In this document: piece by piece, positions 1-8,083 of the stretch
Layout of the letters: every line of letters starts with the position of its first letter
How positions within the stretch are numbered: the stretch's first letter is position 1
NCBI GenBank assembly: GCA_002069885.1
Contig: MWCD01000030.1
Coordinates: forward strand, 1 to 47,407
Source of the DNA: a bacterium ADurb.Bin236
GTDB lineage: Bacteria > UBP15 > UBA6099
Length of the DNA stretch: 47,407 nucleotides
Direction: 5' to 3'
The notes under the pieces: generated by a model
What the model was told of the DNA's origin: nothing
Database searches by the model: none
The model's input: the letters and a program-made list of their open reading frames with translations, nothing else
Position numbers and translations under genes: made by a program

Positions 1-165
1 CCCCGCCCCAATCGCGCCCGAAAGAACGAACGCCGCCCCGCCCGCCGCCGCGATTATCGCCGCGTGCAAAATCAGCGCCCGCGACGCTCCCGCATCGAAC
101 GCTTCTCTGGGAGCCCATCCTCCGCCGGCCTTCTTCTTTTTGCCCTTTTTCTTCTTCGCCGCCAT
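1..165 (-). CDS. N-terminus of a membrane protein (partial)
   Basis: Reading leftward from ATG at 165 gives 55 codons that run off the window edge. The first 12 residues are very lysine-rich (AAKKKKGKKKKA), then a Gly/Trp linker, then a hydrophobic Ala/Ile/Leu/Phe segment from about residue 30 that looks like a first transmembrane helix. A GGGAG ribosome-binding site lies just before the ATG, and an extended -10-like TGaTACTAT lies further upstream. The family cannot be named from this fragment. A cytoplasmic basic tail followed by a membrane helix is all that is visible. Confidence 0.6.
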   Translation of the reverse strand, partial: MAAKKKKGKKKKAGGGWAPREAFDAGASRALILHAAIIAAAGGAAFVLSGAIGAG

Positions 166-504
166 CTCTCCCGCCTCTTTTCCATCAGATATAGTATCAG
201 CGCGCGACAGCTTTTCTTTCCCTCGAAAACTCGCTTGCGCTCTTAATGAATGTGTTCAGAGATTAATTTGTTTGTGTGCGGGGAAACCATTTTTTGCAAA
301 AATAGGTTCCCCGCGCTCCTTCCAAAAAAACTCCCGGTCGCCGGTTTTGTTGAACTTCGTTCATCACAAAACCGGCTTATTCCGCATCTTTCACCAATGC
401 CTATACCCGCTTTTTGCCCATGTTCGAAAAGTTTCGGAAAAGGGGGTTGGGAAAGAACCCTTTTCAAAGGGTTTTTCCCCAATCGCCGAAGGCGAAAACC
501 GATT
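166..504. other. Intergenic region holding repeats A1 and B1
   Basis: No credible gene is present. The stretch consists largely of composite palindromic repeat A1 (272-376) and terminator-like repeat B1 (about 421-518), which overlaps the end of the next minus-strand gene. Short frames here are by-products of the palindromes. Confidence 0.7.
272..376 (+). repeat. Family A composite palindromic repeat, copy A1
   Basis: About 105 bp with two hairpins: GCGGGGAAACC...GGTTCCCCGC around a TTTTTGCAAAAA loop, then a conserved CTTCCaaaaaaACTC linker, then GCCGGTTTTG(T)TGAAC...GTTC..CACAAAACCGGC. Three other copies occur at 2331-2437 (reverse), 5026-5132 and 33693-33805. All four are intergenic. Confidence 0.85.
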
Positions 505-518
505 CTATCGGTTTTTCG
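421..518 (-). repeat. Family B terminator-like repeat, copy B1
   Basis: Read on the minus strand it starts with an ACCGAT/ATCGGT hairpin, then CGCCTTCGGCG, then a GGGGAAAAACCC...GGGTTCTTTCCC palindrome, then CCCCTTTTCCGAAAC. It lies at the 3' end of the 505-1068 gene, whose TAG stop falls inside the first hairpin. The layout is shared with copies near 9421, 9081, 11301 and 11604. Confidence 0.7.
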
Positions 519-1068
519 TATTTAATCTTATCGCCGCAAGATAAAACAGAACCGGGGCGGCGGCCCACACAACCTGAATGAGCGCCGTTATGTTGTGTCC
601 GTTGAAAAGGAACAACACGGGGTTCCACGGATATTCGATGTAAGACCAGCCGTCGTTCATCGTGCTGGAGAGTTCGACGAGCAGGGCAGACGCTTGGCCC
701 CAGAGCAAGAGAACCGCCAACTCCCGGAGCCTGAAGCTCTGAAAATGCGGCCCGCGGCACAAACCTATGACCAGCCGCGCGCCTATCACGAACAGCAGAC
801 CGTCCCACAGCGAATGACATATCAGGAACACGACATAATGCGCGGGCAACGGATTGTGCCAGACGATTATCGGCAACGCAGTGGTTTCCCCGCTCAATAT
901 GAATATCGGCGCTTCCCAAAGAGCGCCGAGCAACGCGCCCAGCCAGAAAACCCGCCACATGAAACCGTCTATCCGCCCGCTCCTGAGCATCAGAAACAAA
1001 ACGACCGGAGACAAATAACCCGCCAGCAGATCGAGATAGTAATAATACTCTTTGAAAAGCTCCATCAT
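505..1068 (-). CDS. Polytopic membrane protein of unknown function
   Basis: 187 residues with four to five hydrophobic helices: about 13-28, 36-55, 75-100, 117-130 and 160-180. The sequence is rich in Trp/Tyr and has conserved-looking motifs such as SLWDGLLF and YIEYPWNP between helices. No enzymatic motif is recognised. The start is one of two adjacent ATGs preceded by GGCGGGGG, and a perfect TATAAT lies at 1111-1116. The last codons (LNTKNR and stop) are supplied by repeat B1, so the natural C-terminus may have been replaced by the repeat. It appears to be a single-gene transcription unit. Function unassigned. Confidence 0.75.
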   Translation of the reverse strand: MMELFKEYYYYLDLLAGYLSPVVLFLMLRSGRIDGFMWRVFWLGALLGALWEAPIFILSGETTALPIIVWHNPLPAHYVVFLICHSLWDGLLFVIGARLVIGLCRGPHFQSFRLRELAVLLLWGQASALLVELSSTMNDGWSYIEYPWNPVLFLFNGHNITALIQVVWAAAPVLFYLAAIRLNTKNR

Positions 1069-1110
1069 CCCCCGCCGCCCTCTGATTTGCTATCCCCTGA
1101 TACGCTCTAC

Positions 1111-1116
1111 ATTATA
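1111..1116 (-). promoter_or_regulatory. Putative -10 box for the 505-1068 gene
   Basis: TATAAT on the minus strand in a GC-rich context (GGCGGTGTATAATG), about 43 bp upstream of the start codon. The -35 region is weak (TTGGGT with a short spacer). The same GGCGGT(xx)ATAATGT context occurs upstream of the GH36 gene at 4993-4998. Confidence 0.45.
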
Positions 1117-1216
1117 CACCGCCCGCGCGAAACCCAACGCCCTTGCCGCAATGTATCCCTAAGCAATACAGACAATGTCCTCGGATTCACTCTAATTGTT
1201 TCTTTCCAAGAACTTC

Positions 1217-2054
1217 TTAAAATCTGGTAGTTGGAGGAAACCTAAGCTTGCGTAAAGCTTTTGATTCAATCTTTCTTATATTGCTTGGATTTTCATTCAT
1301 TGATTCTGCTATCGTTTCGCAATCACGCGGTATTCCGTCAATCAATCCAAACCTTAATTCGAGAACACGTCTTTCCTTATTTGTCAACACAACTAGCATT
1401 TCTTGAATATGTCTTTTAAGTTGAACCCCAGAATCTTCTATCGGTATGTCATCGCCTTCGAACACGGGGACAACAATCAGTGATGATTTATAGATTGCTT
1501 TATGATAATTAAAAAGATCGTCATAAGTTAAAAATTCAATATTATTGTAATTGTTAATCAAGTCAATCAGTTCTTCATTGCTGATATTGTTGTTTTTTCT
1601 ACCTGCAATAAGCAATATTTTAGGTTTGTAAATTTTAATTCCCGTTTTATTCTCAGTTAATTCCCTATTTGTCTTATCATTCATCAAATTTCTGTAATTA
1701 AGGGATTGGTTTATTCCGTTCTGTACTACAGATGAAAAGTTCCAGTGTTTACCTTTCTTTACTAGCGGCGAAACCCCCGGCTTTTTAAGTTCAACTATAT
1801 CCCAGTACAATGAGCCATACCTCTTCCTGCAAAAATCCACACGGTACATCTGTTCATTTTGAGGTGTGGATAACCACATTTCTCTTTCTAATCTCTCATA
1901 GCCATCCATCAAAAGAAATTTTGGGAACAAAGGCAAAGAATTTAGAGACTTCAGGTTCACTTATATTCGCGTTTTCCAATATCATATTTTCATATTTTAG
2001 CAAATCTGCCATTTCAACGACGCCAGAAGACACTGTTATTATCTTTGTATTCAT
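1217..2054 (-). pseudogene. Frameshifted Shedu-like (DUF4263) nuclease fused to a sigma-70 region 4 HTH
   Basis: A strong SD (AGGAGGG, 2063-2069) precedes ATG at 2054. That frame reads 45 residues ending KFFAFVPK and then stops at 1896. Shifting one base at the CCCAAAA run (1919-1925) continues as FLLMDGYE to a stop at 1217, giving about 278 residues overall. The body matches the DUF4263/Shedu nuclease core: VDFCRKRYG, then DIVELKKP (PD-(D/E)xK-type D-x2-E-x-K), then a QSLNYR helix and a KILLIAGRKN strand. The last 56 residues read LTNKERRVLELRFGL...NIRKIESKALRKLR, which is sigma-70 region 4. Without the shift, only a GTG at 1960, directly after an in-frame stop and with no SD, could start the longer frame. 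Shedu proteins act as single-gene anti-phage nucleases. The gene is AT-rich compared with its neighbours, consistent with transfer. A sequencing error, a true mutation, or +1 recoding cannot be distinguished here. Confidence 0.7.
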
Positions 2055-2464
2055 AACCCTAACCCTCCTGATAGTATTAACAATTACGGGTTATCATCAT
2101 CAACGTTACTCACTTGCGAGATGTTATACGATGCTCCTTGTATTCTGTTACTTCAAGTCTCAAAATCCATAAAAGGCCTTATGAACATTGTTTTTTTAGA
2201 TATTGCCGATTTTTGTAATGCTTTGCTTCGATGTTATCATAATGCTCCCTATTTGGCAAATTGAATGTTTTGTTTTAAGTAACCCGTCTTTTTTGCCAAC
2301 ACGGGAGTAGGGAATTCACTATGGAAAGAAGCCGGTTTTTGCGTTGAACGAAGTTCAGCGAAAACCGGCGTCCGGGAGTTTTTTTGGAAGGGGCGCGGGG
2401 AAACCTATTTTTGCAAAAAATGGTTTCCCCGCACACATACGAAAAGCCTTGCGCGCGAGCAGGG
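2055..2464. other. AT-rich intergenic region with repeat A2
   Basis: No credible gene. The part nearest the Shedu-like gene is AT-rich and should contain its promoter, but no convincing -35/-10 pair stands out. The right part is repeat A2 (2331-2437), directly 3' of the GH36 gene. Confidence 0.6.
2331..2437 (-). repeat. Family A composite palindromic repeat, copy A2
   Basis: Same two-hairpin layout as A1 but in reverse orientation: GCCGGTTTTTG..GAAC/GTTC..CGAAAACCGGC, then a GGAGTTTTTTTGGAAG linker, then GCGGGGAAACC...GGTTTCCCCGC. It begins 28 bp past the GH36 stop codon, in the sense orientation relative to GH36. Confidence 0.85.
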
Positions 2465-4969
2465 CTATTTCTTTTTCTTGTGGGCGTCAGGGGCGGGAGG
2501 GCCGGGTTTTTTGAATTTCAGGGTCCAATTCGCATTTCCGGATTCGGCGGGGGTGAACCTTACGGTTATCACTCTGCCTTCCGGCGAAAGCTCCGCTGCT
2601 GCCGAGGAGCCTGCGACTTCGGCGACGTCAAACTGGTAAGGCTCCGGCGCGTGGAATGTCAGGGCGTAGTCGAACCCGGCGACGGAGTCTTGAGAGCCGC
2701 GCAGTTCGAGCGATGCTTGGTCCCAAGAGACGGAGCGGACGTCTGTTGCGCCCATCGTGATGTGTCTGTTGGTGGCGATGAATTGGGGTCTGTCGAGAGC
2801 TTCGACGACAGAGACGACTTGAACGGAATGAGGAGCCAGCCGGACGGCGTGGCCGAATTTCGGGTTTCCGACATATTCGTTTTTCCAGAAATCAAAGACA
2901 TGGCACTGGGCGTTGGGAGAGAGGCCGAGAGCTGAAAACGGAAGGTGGACGAGGCGGGCTTCGGCTGGTATTGTCGCGCCGTTGTCATCGTTTTCGCCCC
3001 AGTTGAAAATGCCGACGATGTGGCGAGGGGAGTCCGGGGCGTCGAGCCGGAGGGATAGGATTTCCGGGAAGTTTTTTGTGAACAGGTCGAGAGGTCGAGC
3101 GCCTTTGGGAAAGACGGGGAGAACGGCGCGGGCGATTGCCAGAGCGTCCGGAGTCATATCTGCTGGCGGGTCTGCGATTTCGAGTATCTGGCCTGACAAG
3201 GCGACGGCGCTAGCCCACGCGGCGAGCGCGTCCTTCGGCAGCGGGTTTTCTCCCCACCTTTTCGCTGTCTCTTCAGAGCCGGTGTAGATGACGTCCGGGT
3301 CGTTGTGCCACAGGATGTTGTTTAGGAATTGCCTGCGAATCATTGAGGAGAAAGCAGGTTTGAAGCCCTGCGCGGCGTAACCGCGTTCTTCGCCGATGCG
3401 GGGGGCGGTGTCCAGTCCGGTTCTCATGCCGTCCACCAGCCCGGCGTGGATGCCGACGGGCACGCCGACGGCGAGGATGTAGGCATCAGGCCCGGCGGCG
3501 GCGCGCATGGCCTTGAACGCGTCCCTGAATATCTCCGCGCGCGTTCTGCCCTTCGCCGCGTAGTTCCTGCCCAAAAGCGAATAGTAGGTGAAATCGACTT
3601 TGATTATGCCGAAGCCCCAATCATGGACGACGCGGGAAATAACCCCGCTCAGCCAAGCGAGGGCTTCCGGGTTTGAGATGTCGAGAGCGCGCTCGTTGGA
3701 CGGTATGATGGCGGAGCCGATGGCGTCCGGGTCGAGGAACCAGCCGGGGTTGTCGACGCAGACGGGGGAATCGGCGGCAGCCGAGAAAGGGGCGATCCAG
3801 ATGGAGGGAGTGAGGCCGCGCGCGCGGATCGCGTCCGCCAGCGCCTTCATCCCTCCGGGGAATTTTTCATTCGGCTCCCAGTCGCCCCTGCGCTTCTCCC
3901 AGCCCGCGTCGATGTGGAATGCGTTGAGACCGAACGGGGCGAGCTTTTCGGTGGCGGCGTCGAGGTTGTCGAGTATTATCTGTTCGTTGATGCCGGTGGA
4001 ATATTTGGAGTACCAAGTGTCCCAGAAAGTCGGCACGGGGCGGAGGAGGGAAGAGGGGACGCTGTTTTCCTGCGCTGATGCGCGGGCGAAAACGTCTAGC
4101 GCGCCGAGAGGCGCGTCCCAAGCGCCCATGATGAAGAAGGCGTCGGATTCGAGCGCCGTATAAGGGGCCACCCGGTGTGTCGGCGTGAAAGCGGAGCGGG
4201 CGTGGAACAGACCCAGTCCGCGCCTGCCGGTGCGCGCGTCCAAAGCAGGCTCGACCGCGCCGCTGCCTGTGGACACCGACCCGAACGCCTCGCGCTGAGA
4301 CAGGAACCCGGCAACCAAAGCCCGGCCCGACTTCTCGTCGTAGAGAGCTACGCTCCAGTTGCTGTCAGACCCGTCGGCGGCCCGCGTCCTTCTCACCCAG
4401 AAATCAAACTCCAGCCTGTGTCCGTTCTCAAGGGCCACCACGTCCGCCGGGTCAAGTCCGAGGAACACTCCCGATTCGCCGTCCCCTGAGTCCACCACAA
4501 TCGGCGACAGCCTTCTGACCCCGATGGGTTTGTCCGACACGTTCTGCGCCGTGACGCTCATCAGTATGAAAGGCTGGTTGTCGTAAACGCGGAAAGTGTG
4601 AACGACGTCAGGGTCGGACCCGGAGCCGGTGGCTGTGACGCTGACGGAGGCTCCTTTGCCGTGCGCGTCTTCGATGTCCTCGAAGAACCAGCCGAGTTTG
4701 GCGGCCCCGCGAGTGGAGAGAGTGGATTCCTTGCCGCCTGCCGTGACGACGACCTCCGCGCGAGCGCCCCGCGCGACGGCCTCGCCGTTCGTCCTCGCGA
4801 TGTCGAACGTCCCGGTCTCCATGTTGTAAATCACGGCAAGCTGCGCGCCCATAGCGAACAGCCGGTTGTCTTTCCTTACCACCGGGGCCGCGCCGGCGCC
4901 CGAACTGACAAACAGCGACAATATAATCGCGGCGGCAACGCCAGCCGCCCTGTTCTTCATTGTTTCCAT
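2465..4969 (-). CDS. Secreted GH36-type alpha-galactosidase (melibiase-like)
   Basis: 834 residues. Residues about 1-27 form a signal peptide (charged start, hydrophobic core, AGA-A cleavage site), so the enzyme is exported. A beta-rich N-terminal domain (about 30-310) precedes a TIM barrel and a C-terminal beta domain. Glycoside hydrolase clan D signatures are visible: FHIDAGWE (352), IIKVDF with the presumed nucleophile Asp459, and RTGLD with Asp520 as the likely acid/base. It should hydrolyse terminal alpha-galactosides or a related alpha-glycoside; the exact substrate is not readable. The C-terminus ends in a basic DAHKKKK tail. A TATAAT box lies 24 bp upstream, giving a short leader. It stands alone, divergent from the reductase gene at 5259. 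Confidence 0.85.
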   Translation of the reverse strand: METMKNRAAGVAAAIILSLFVSSGAGAAPVVRKDNRLFAMGAQLAVIYNMETGTFDIARTNGEAVARGARAEVVVTAGGKESTLSTRGAAKLGWFFEDIEDAHGKGASVSVTATGSGSDPDVVHTFRVYDNQPFILMSVTAQNVSDKPIGVRRLSPIVVDSGDGESGVFLGLDPADVVALENGHRLEFDFWVRRTRAADGSDSNWSVALYDEKSGRALVAGFLSQREAFGSVSTGSGAVEPALDARTGRRGLGLFHARSAFTPTHRVAPYTALESDAFFIMGAWDAPLGALDVFARASAQENSVPSSLLRPVPTFWDTWYSKYSTGINEQIILDNLDAATEKLAPFGLNAFHIDAGWEKRRGDWEPNEKFPGGMKALADAIRARGLTPSIWIAPFSAAADSPVCVDNPGWFLDPDAIGSAIIPSNERALDISNPEALAWLSGVISRVVHDWGFGIIKVDFTYYSLLGRNYAAKGRTRAEIFRDAFKAMRAAAGPDAYILAVGVPVGIHAGLVDGMRTGLDTAPRIGEERGYAAQGFKPAFSSMIRRQFLNNILWHNDPDVIYTGSEETAKRWGENPLPKDALAAWASAVALSGQILEIADPPADMTPDALAIARAVLPVFPKGARPLDLFTKNFPEILSLRLDAPDSPRHIVGIFNWGENDDNGATIPAEARLVHLPFSALGLSPNAQCHVFDFWKNEYVGNPKFGHAVRLAPHSVQVVSVVEALDRPQFIATNRHITMGATDVRSVSWDQASLELRGSQDSVAGFDYALTFHAPEPYQFDVAEVAGSSAAAELSPEGRVITVRFTPAESGNANWTLKFKKPGPPAPDAHKKKK

Positions 4970-4992
4970 CGTCTTCCACGCTCCCGCGCAAC

Positions 4993-4998
4993 ATTATA
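4993..4998 (-). promoter_or_regulatory. Putative -10 box of the GH36 gene
   Basis: Perfect TATAAT on the minus strand, 24 bp upstream of the GH36 start codon. No good -35 hexamer lies 17 bp away, so activator dependence is possible. Confidence 0.45.
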
Positions 4999-5025
4999 CC
5001 GCCTATTCAATGTTTTTTTCTATGA

Positions 5026-5132
5026 GTTTGCGGGGCAACCGTTTTTTGCAAAAACCGGTTTCCCCGCGCCCCTTCCCCGAAAAACTCTTGGAGAGCCGAT
5101 TTTGTTGAACTGCGTTCAACACAAAATCGGCT
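5026..5132 (+). repeat. Family A composite palindromic repeat, copy A3
   Basis: Hairpin 1: GCGGGGCAACCG...CGGTTTCCCCGC around TTTTGCAAAA. Linker: CCCTTCCCCGAAAAACTC. Hairpin 2: GCCGATTTTGTTGAAC...GTTCAACACAAAATCGGC, 16-17 bp and nearly perfect. It lies between the divergent GH36 and reductase genes, so here it cannot be a simple terminator. Confidence 0.9.
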
Positions 5133-5179
5133 TCTGAACATTCGCGTCCGCGCCGCGTCCCGGTTTGTGAATTTTTTCC

Positions 5180-5207
5180 TTTACAACCGCGCCGCCGTTC
5201 TGATAAC
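5180..5207 (+). promoter_or_regulatory. Possible promoter of the SDR gene
   Basis: TTTACA at 5180-5185 and GATAAC at 5202-5207 with a 16-bp spacer, about 50 bp before the reductase start. The -35 matches 5/6 and the -10 matches 4/6 of consensus. Confidence 0.35.
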
Positions 5208-5258
5208 ATTCATATCGCAACATCAAATTAAAATAACGCTTGTTTAAGGGGGAAAAGA

Positions 5259-6071
5259 ATGGCCATACTTGATGATTTCAAATTAGACGGAAAAGTAGCG
5301 GTGGTCACCGGAGCAGGGCGCGGCATCGGGCAGACGGTGGCGGTAGCCCTCGCTGAAGGCGGCGCGAAGATCATCGTCAACGACCTTGACATCGAGCCGG
5401 CGAACGAAACGCTCGAACTGGTCAAGAAGGCGGGCAGCGACGGCGTCGCCATCGCGGGCAACGTCGCCTCTAAAGACGACGTGCAGAAGACGGTCAAGAC
5501 CGCCCTCGACAAGTTCGGCGGGCTGGACATCATGGCGAACATCGCGGGCATCACCCGCGACGGCATGCTCCACAAGATGTCAGAAGATATGTGGGACTTC
5601 ATAGTGGACGTGAACATGAAAGGCACGTTCTTCTGTTGTCAGGCGGCGATGGCGGCAATGCGCGATCTGGCGAAAGCCGACGGCAAAGAGAAAAAATCCC
5701 GCAAAATCATCAACACCTCCTCAGTCGCCGGGCTTTTCGGCAACAAGGGACAGGCCAACTACTCGGCGGCCAAATCCGGCATCGTCGGTCTCACCAAGAC
5801 GGTCGCCATCGAAGGCCTTATGTTTAACGTGCAGTGCAACTGCGTGGCTCCCGGCTGGATTGACACACGCCTCACCCAGAAAAAACCCGAAGGCTCCGAC
5901 ATCGGAATCCCCGATCAGGACCGCCAGCAGTCCCTGATGTACATGAACTTCATGGGAATCCGCATGGGCGCGCCCATCGACATCGCCCGCGTGGTCTATT
6001 TCCTGTCAACCTCCGGCTCCGACTACCTGACCGGAGTGACGCTGAACGTGAGCGGCGGCCTCAAGACCTGA
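5259..6071 (+). CDS. Short-chain dehydrogenase/reductase, FabG-like
   Basis: 270 residues, normal for a classical SDR. The nucleotide-binding motif TGAGRGIG is at 17-24, NIAG near 94-97, and the catalytic Ser155/Tyr168/Lys172 set falls in NTSSVAG...YSAAK. The C-terminal LNVSGGLKT ending fits FabG-type 3-oxoacyl-ACP reductases. The likely reaction is NAD(P)H-dependent reduction of a 3-oxoacyl thioester or a related ketone in the cytoplasm. A GGGGGAAAAGA leader sets the start. It is monocistronic, closed by a strong hairpin terminator. A fatty-acid role is not supported by neighbours (no acpP or fabD), so the specific substrate is open. Confidence 0.85.
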   Translation: MAILDDFKLDGKVAVVTGAGRGIGQTVAVALAEGGAKIIVNDLDIEPANETLELVKKAGSDGVAIAGNVASKDDVQKTVKTALDKFGGLDIMANIAGITRDGMLHKMSEDMWDFIVDVNMKGTFFCCQAAMAAMRDLAKADGKEKKSRKIINTSSVAGLFGNKGQANYSAAKSGIVGLTKTVAIEGLMFNVQCNCVAPGWIDTRLTQKKPEGSDIGIPDQDRQQSLMYMNFMGIRMGAPIDIARVVYFLSTSGSDYLTGVTLNVSGGLKT

Positions 6072-6146
6072 GCCTGCTGTCGCGCGAGCAACCGCGGAGC
6101 GCGTTCCGAACCCGGAAGACTCGCTGATTTCGGATTTAAGAAAACC

Positions 6147-6184
6147 AAAACCGCCCCGGCACAAACCCCGGGGCGGTTTTTTTT
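6147..6184 (+). terminator. Rho-independent terminator after the SDR gene
   Basis: AAAACCGCCCCGG, short loop, CCGGGGCGGTTTT followed by further T residues. It is 13 bp, GC-rich and with a long U tract. The A-rich left side also makes it usable on the minus strand. Confidence 0.9.
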
Positions 6185-6332
6185 ATGCGCGCATACGAAG
6201 TAATAAACCTGTTCTTATTTGGTTTTGCTCATCGCACACCCACAACAGGGTTGTGGGTGGCGCCCGGCACGATGGGTAAAATTAAATAATTCATCGTATA
6301 AAGGATTCATCCATTGTGCCGGGATGCGTAGG

Positions 6333-6947
6333 CTATTCCGGCTGAGCGCTTTCGCGGAGCCGCTGTTCGAGTTTTTTCTGGCAGATGATGTTGGTGAGGT
6401 CGCCCCGCGTGCGTTCGATTATGGGGCGGAACTGGTCCTGTTTTCGGCGCATCGGCAGCACGGCGTCCGTGTGGTCGAACTTCATCAGGATGCCCTGCAG
6501 GTCGTCCATCAGGTCCATGAAGGCGATTGATTCGTCGATGCGGTCGTTGCGGAGCAGGTCGAGAATGTGGCGGCGAAGCTCTCCGATGACGTCCGCCATG
6601 CCGAGGAGGTAGCCGCGTTCGGTGGCCCCGATGTCCTCGCGCGAGGGCGGTTCCTGTCCTGAGATGAAAGCCAGAGTGAGGGCGGCTTCGGCGTATTCCT
6701 GTTGTGCCTCTTCAGCGAAACCGAACCTGCTTTCGAGGGCGGCGAGTTCTACCGCGGCGTCGCGGCCTTTGGCTATCAGCTCGCGGGCTTCGTCGAACCT
6801 TCCGCGATGGATGTGGCGCACCGCCTGCACGGAGTCGCGGCGCAACTCCCTTGCCGTCACATACGCCCATTCGCGTTTGCCGTCTATGCCGTCGAAATGG
6901 TTTTTGAGGGTTTCTATCTCAGCGTAAAACTTTTCCGTCAGGCTCAT
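6333..6947 (-). CDS. Translin-family protein
   Basis: 204 all-helical residues with translin-family landmarks: ARELRRDSVQAVRHIHRG (about 32-49), QQEYAEA (82-88, the acidic region that in TRAX/C3PO supplies RNase residues), YLLGMADVIGELRR (about 113-126), and a C-terminal RRKQDQF...ERTRGDLTNII block. Known members bind single-stranded nucleic acid and assemble into octameric shells; some cleave RNA. Glu84 and Glu87 are present, so RNase activity is possible but unproven. SD GAGGAG is 7 bp before the ATG. A TATAAT at 7016-7021 lies upstream. The gene diverges from the oxidoreductase pair. Confidence 0.85.
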   Translation of the reverse strand: MSLTEKFYAEIETLKNHFDGIDGKREWAYVTARELRRDSVQAVRHIHRGRFDEARELIAKGRDAAVELAALESRFGFAEEAQQEYAEAALTLAFISGQEPPSREDIGATERGYLLGMADVIGELRRHILDLLRNDRIDESIAFMDLMDDLQGILMKFDHTDAVLPMRRKQDQFRPIIERTRGDLTNIICQKKLEQRLRESAQPE

Positions 6948-7015
6948 TATTGTCTCCTCAATCGCGCGGGCCTCGCGTGTCGCGCTGTCTTGCGGCGCCG
7001 CGCCGTGTTCCGCCG

Positions 7016-7021
7016 ATTATA
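7016..7021 (-). promoter_or_regulatory. Putative -10 box of the translin-family gene
   Basis: TATAAT on the minus strand, with TGTTCA 17 bp upstream as a weak -35. It sits in the divergent region between the translin-family gene and the oxidoreductase genes. Confidence 0.4.
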
Positions 7022-7114
7022 CAGTTTTTGCGGAGCTTTGAACAGGAGATTGACGAGTGCGGCGCGGCGGACATATCATTTCGGCGAGAGGCAGCGGGTC
7101 TGCCGGAGGGCGGG

Positions 7115-8083
7115 ATGGCGACTATAGGTTTCGCCGGATACGGATTCATGGCAAGGGTCAGGCGCGACGCGTACGCGGCTGCGGGAGGCTCGCGTCCGTC
7201 GTTCGCTGCGGACACCGACCCTGCGAGGCGCGCGGAAGCGGAAGCGGCGGGAATGAAAGCGTTCGCTTCCATCGAAGATATGCTGGAGCGAGCGAGGCCG
7301 GACGTGGTGGACGTGTGTCTGCCGACGCACCTGCACGCGCCTGCGGTCAGGGCGTCTCTGGAAGCCGGGGCGCATGTGTTCTGCGAGAAACCGCTGTGCG
7401 CGAACCCCGCTGAAGCGCGGGCGCTGGCCGCGCTGGCGGCCTCAAGGGGCCGGTTGCTGCTCGTCGGCCACATCCTGCGTTTTTTTCCGGATTACAGGAC
7501 ATTGCTGAACAGTTACAGGAACGGGGATGTCGGAGCGCCGGGAGTGGCGCGCGCGCGCCGGCTGACCAACCGCCCGCCGGAATCGCGCGCATGGTACTGC
7601 GACGACGCGCTCTGCGGCGGCGTGATACTCGACCTGATGATTCACGACATAGATTTTGCGCTGCTGGCTCTGGGAGCGCCCGAAAGGGCATTCGCGCGGC
7701 GGGCATGCGACCCGGCGTCGGGGCTCGATTTCGCTCTGGCGACTCTTCGGTTCAAGTCCGGGGCCATGGCCCACTTCGAGGCGTGCTGGGCCGCTAACAT
7801 CGGTTTCAGATACGAGTTCGAGCTTGCGGGAGACCGGGGGCTGCTGCACATCGACAGCGCCTCCAAACCCGCTCTCAAGACTTCGCTTTACGACGGCTGC
7901 TCGCGGCTCGAAAACCCGACATCGAAATCTCCGATGGCGCTTCAACTCGAACATTTCTTGGACTGCGTGGAAAACGGGGCGGAACCGTTGATAAACGCGG
8001 ACGAAGCGGCGCTCGCGGTGGCCGCCGCAGACGCGATAGCGCGCTCCGCGAGGGAAGGAAAGGTTGTCGCCATTGAAACTTAA
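7115..8083 (+). CDS. Gfo/Idh/MocA-family NAD(P)-dependent oxidoreductase (first of pair)
   Basis: 322 residues from ATG 7115, which has GGAGGG just upstream. An in-frame start at 6950 would add 55 residues that do not belong to the fold and is rejected. The protein opens with the Rossmann strand TIGFAGYGFMARV, has the family EKP signature in VFCEKPLC, a VGHILRFFP segment, and a C-terminal alpha/beta domain with LMIHDIDFAL. Family members oxidise or reduce sugar and inositol derivatives in the cytoplasm. The gene overlaps the next oxidoreductase, which implies translational coupling. The substrate cannot be read, although carbohydrate use fits the GH36 and GH20 genes in the region. Confidence 0.85.
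   Translation: MATIGFAGYGFMARVRRDAYAAAGGSRPSFAADTDPARRAEAEAAGMKAFASIEDMLERARPDVVDVCLPTHLHAPAVRASLEAGAHVFCEKPLCANPAEARALAALAASRGRLLLVGHILRFFPDYRTLLNSYRNGDVGAPGVARARRLTNRPPESRAWYCDDALCGGVILDLMIHDIDFALLALGAPERAFARRACDPASGLDFALATLRFKSGAMAHFEACWAANIGFRYEFELAGDRGLLHIDSASKPALKTSLYDGCSRLENPTSKSPMALQLEHFLDCVENGAEPLINADEAALAVAAADAIARSAREGKVVAIET

Noticed and set aside
595-1230. Long plus-strand frame opposite the membrane protein gene
   Set aside because: Low-complexity Arg/Pro/Gln translation, no SD; the minus strand encodes clear membrane helices.
6950-7114. In-frame upstream extension of the first oxidoreductase
   Set aside because: Arg/Ser-rich extra residues precede the Rossmann strand, and the internal ATG 7115 has a better SD.
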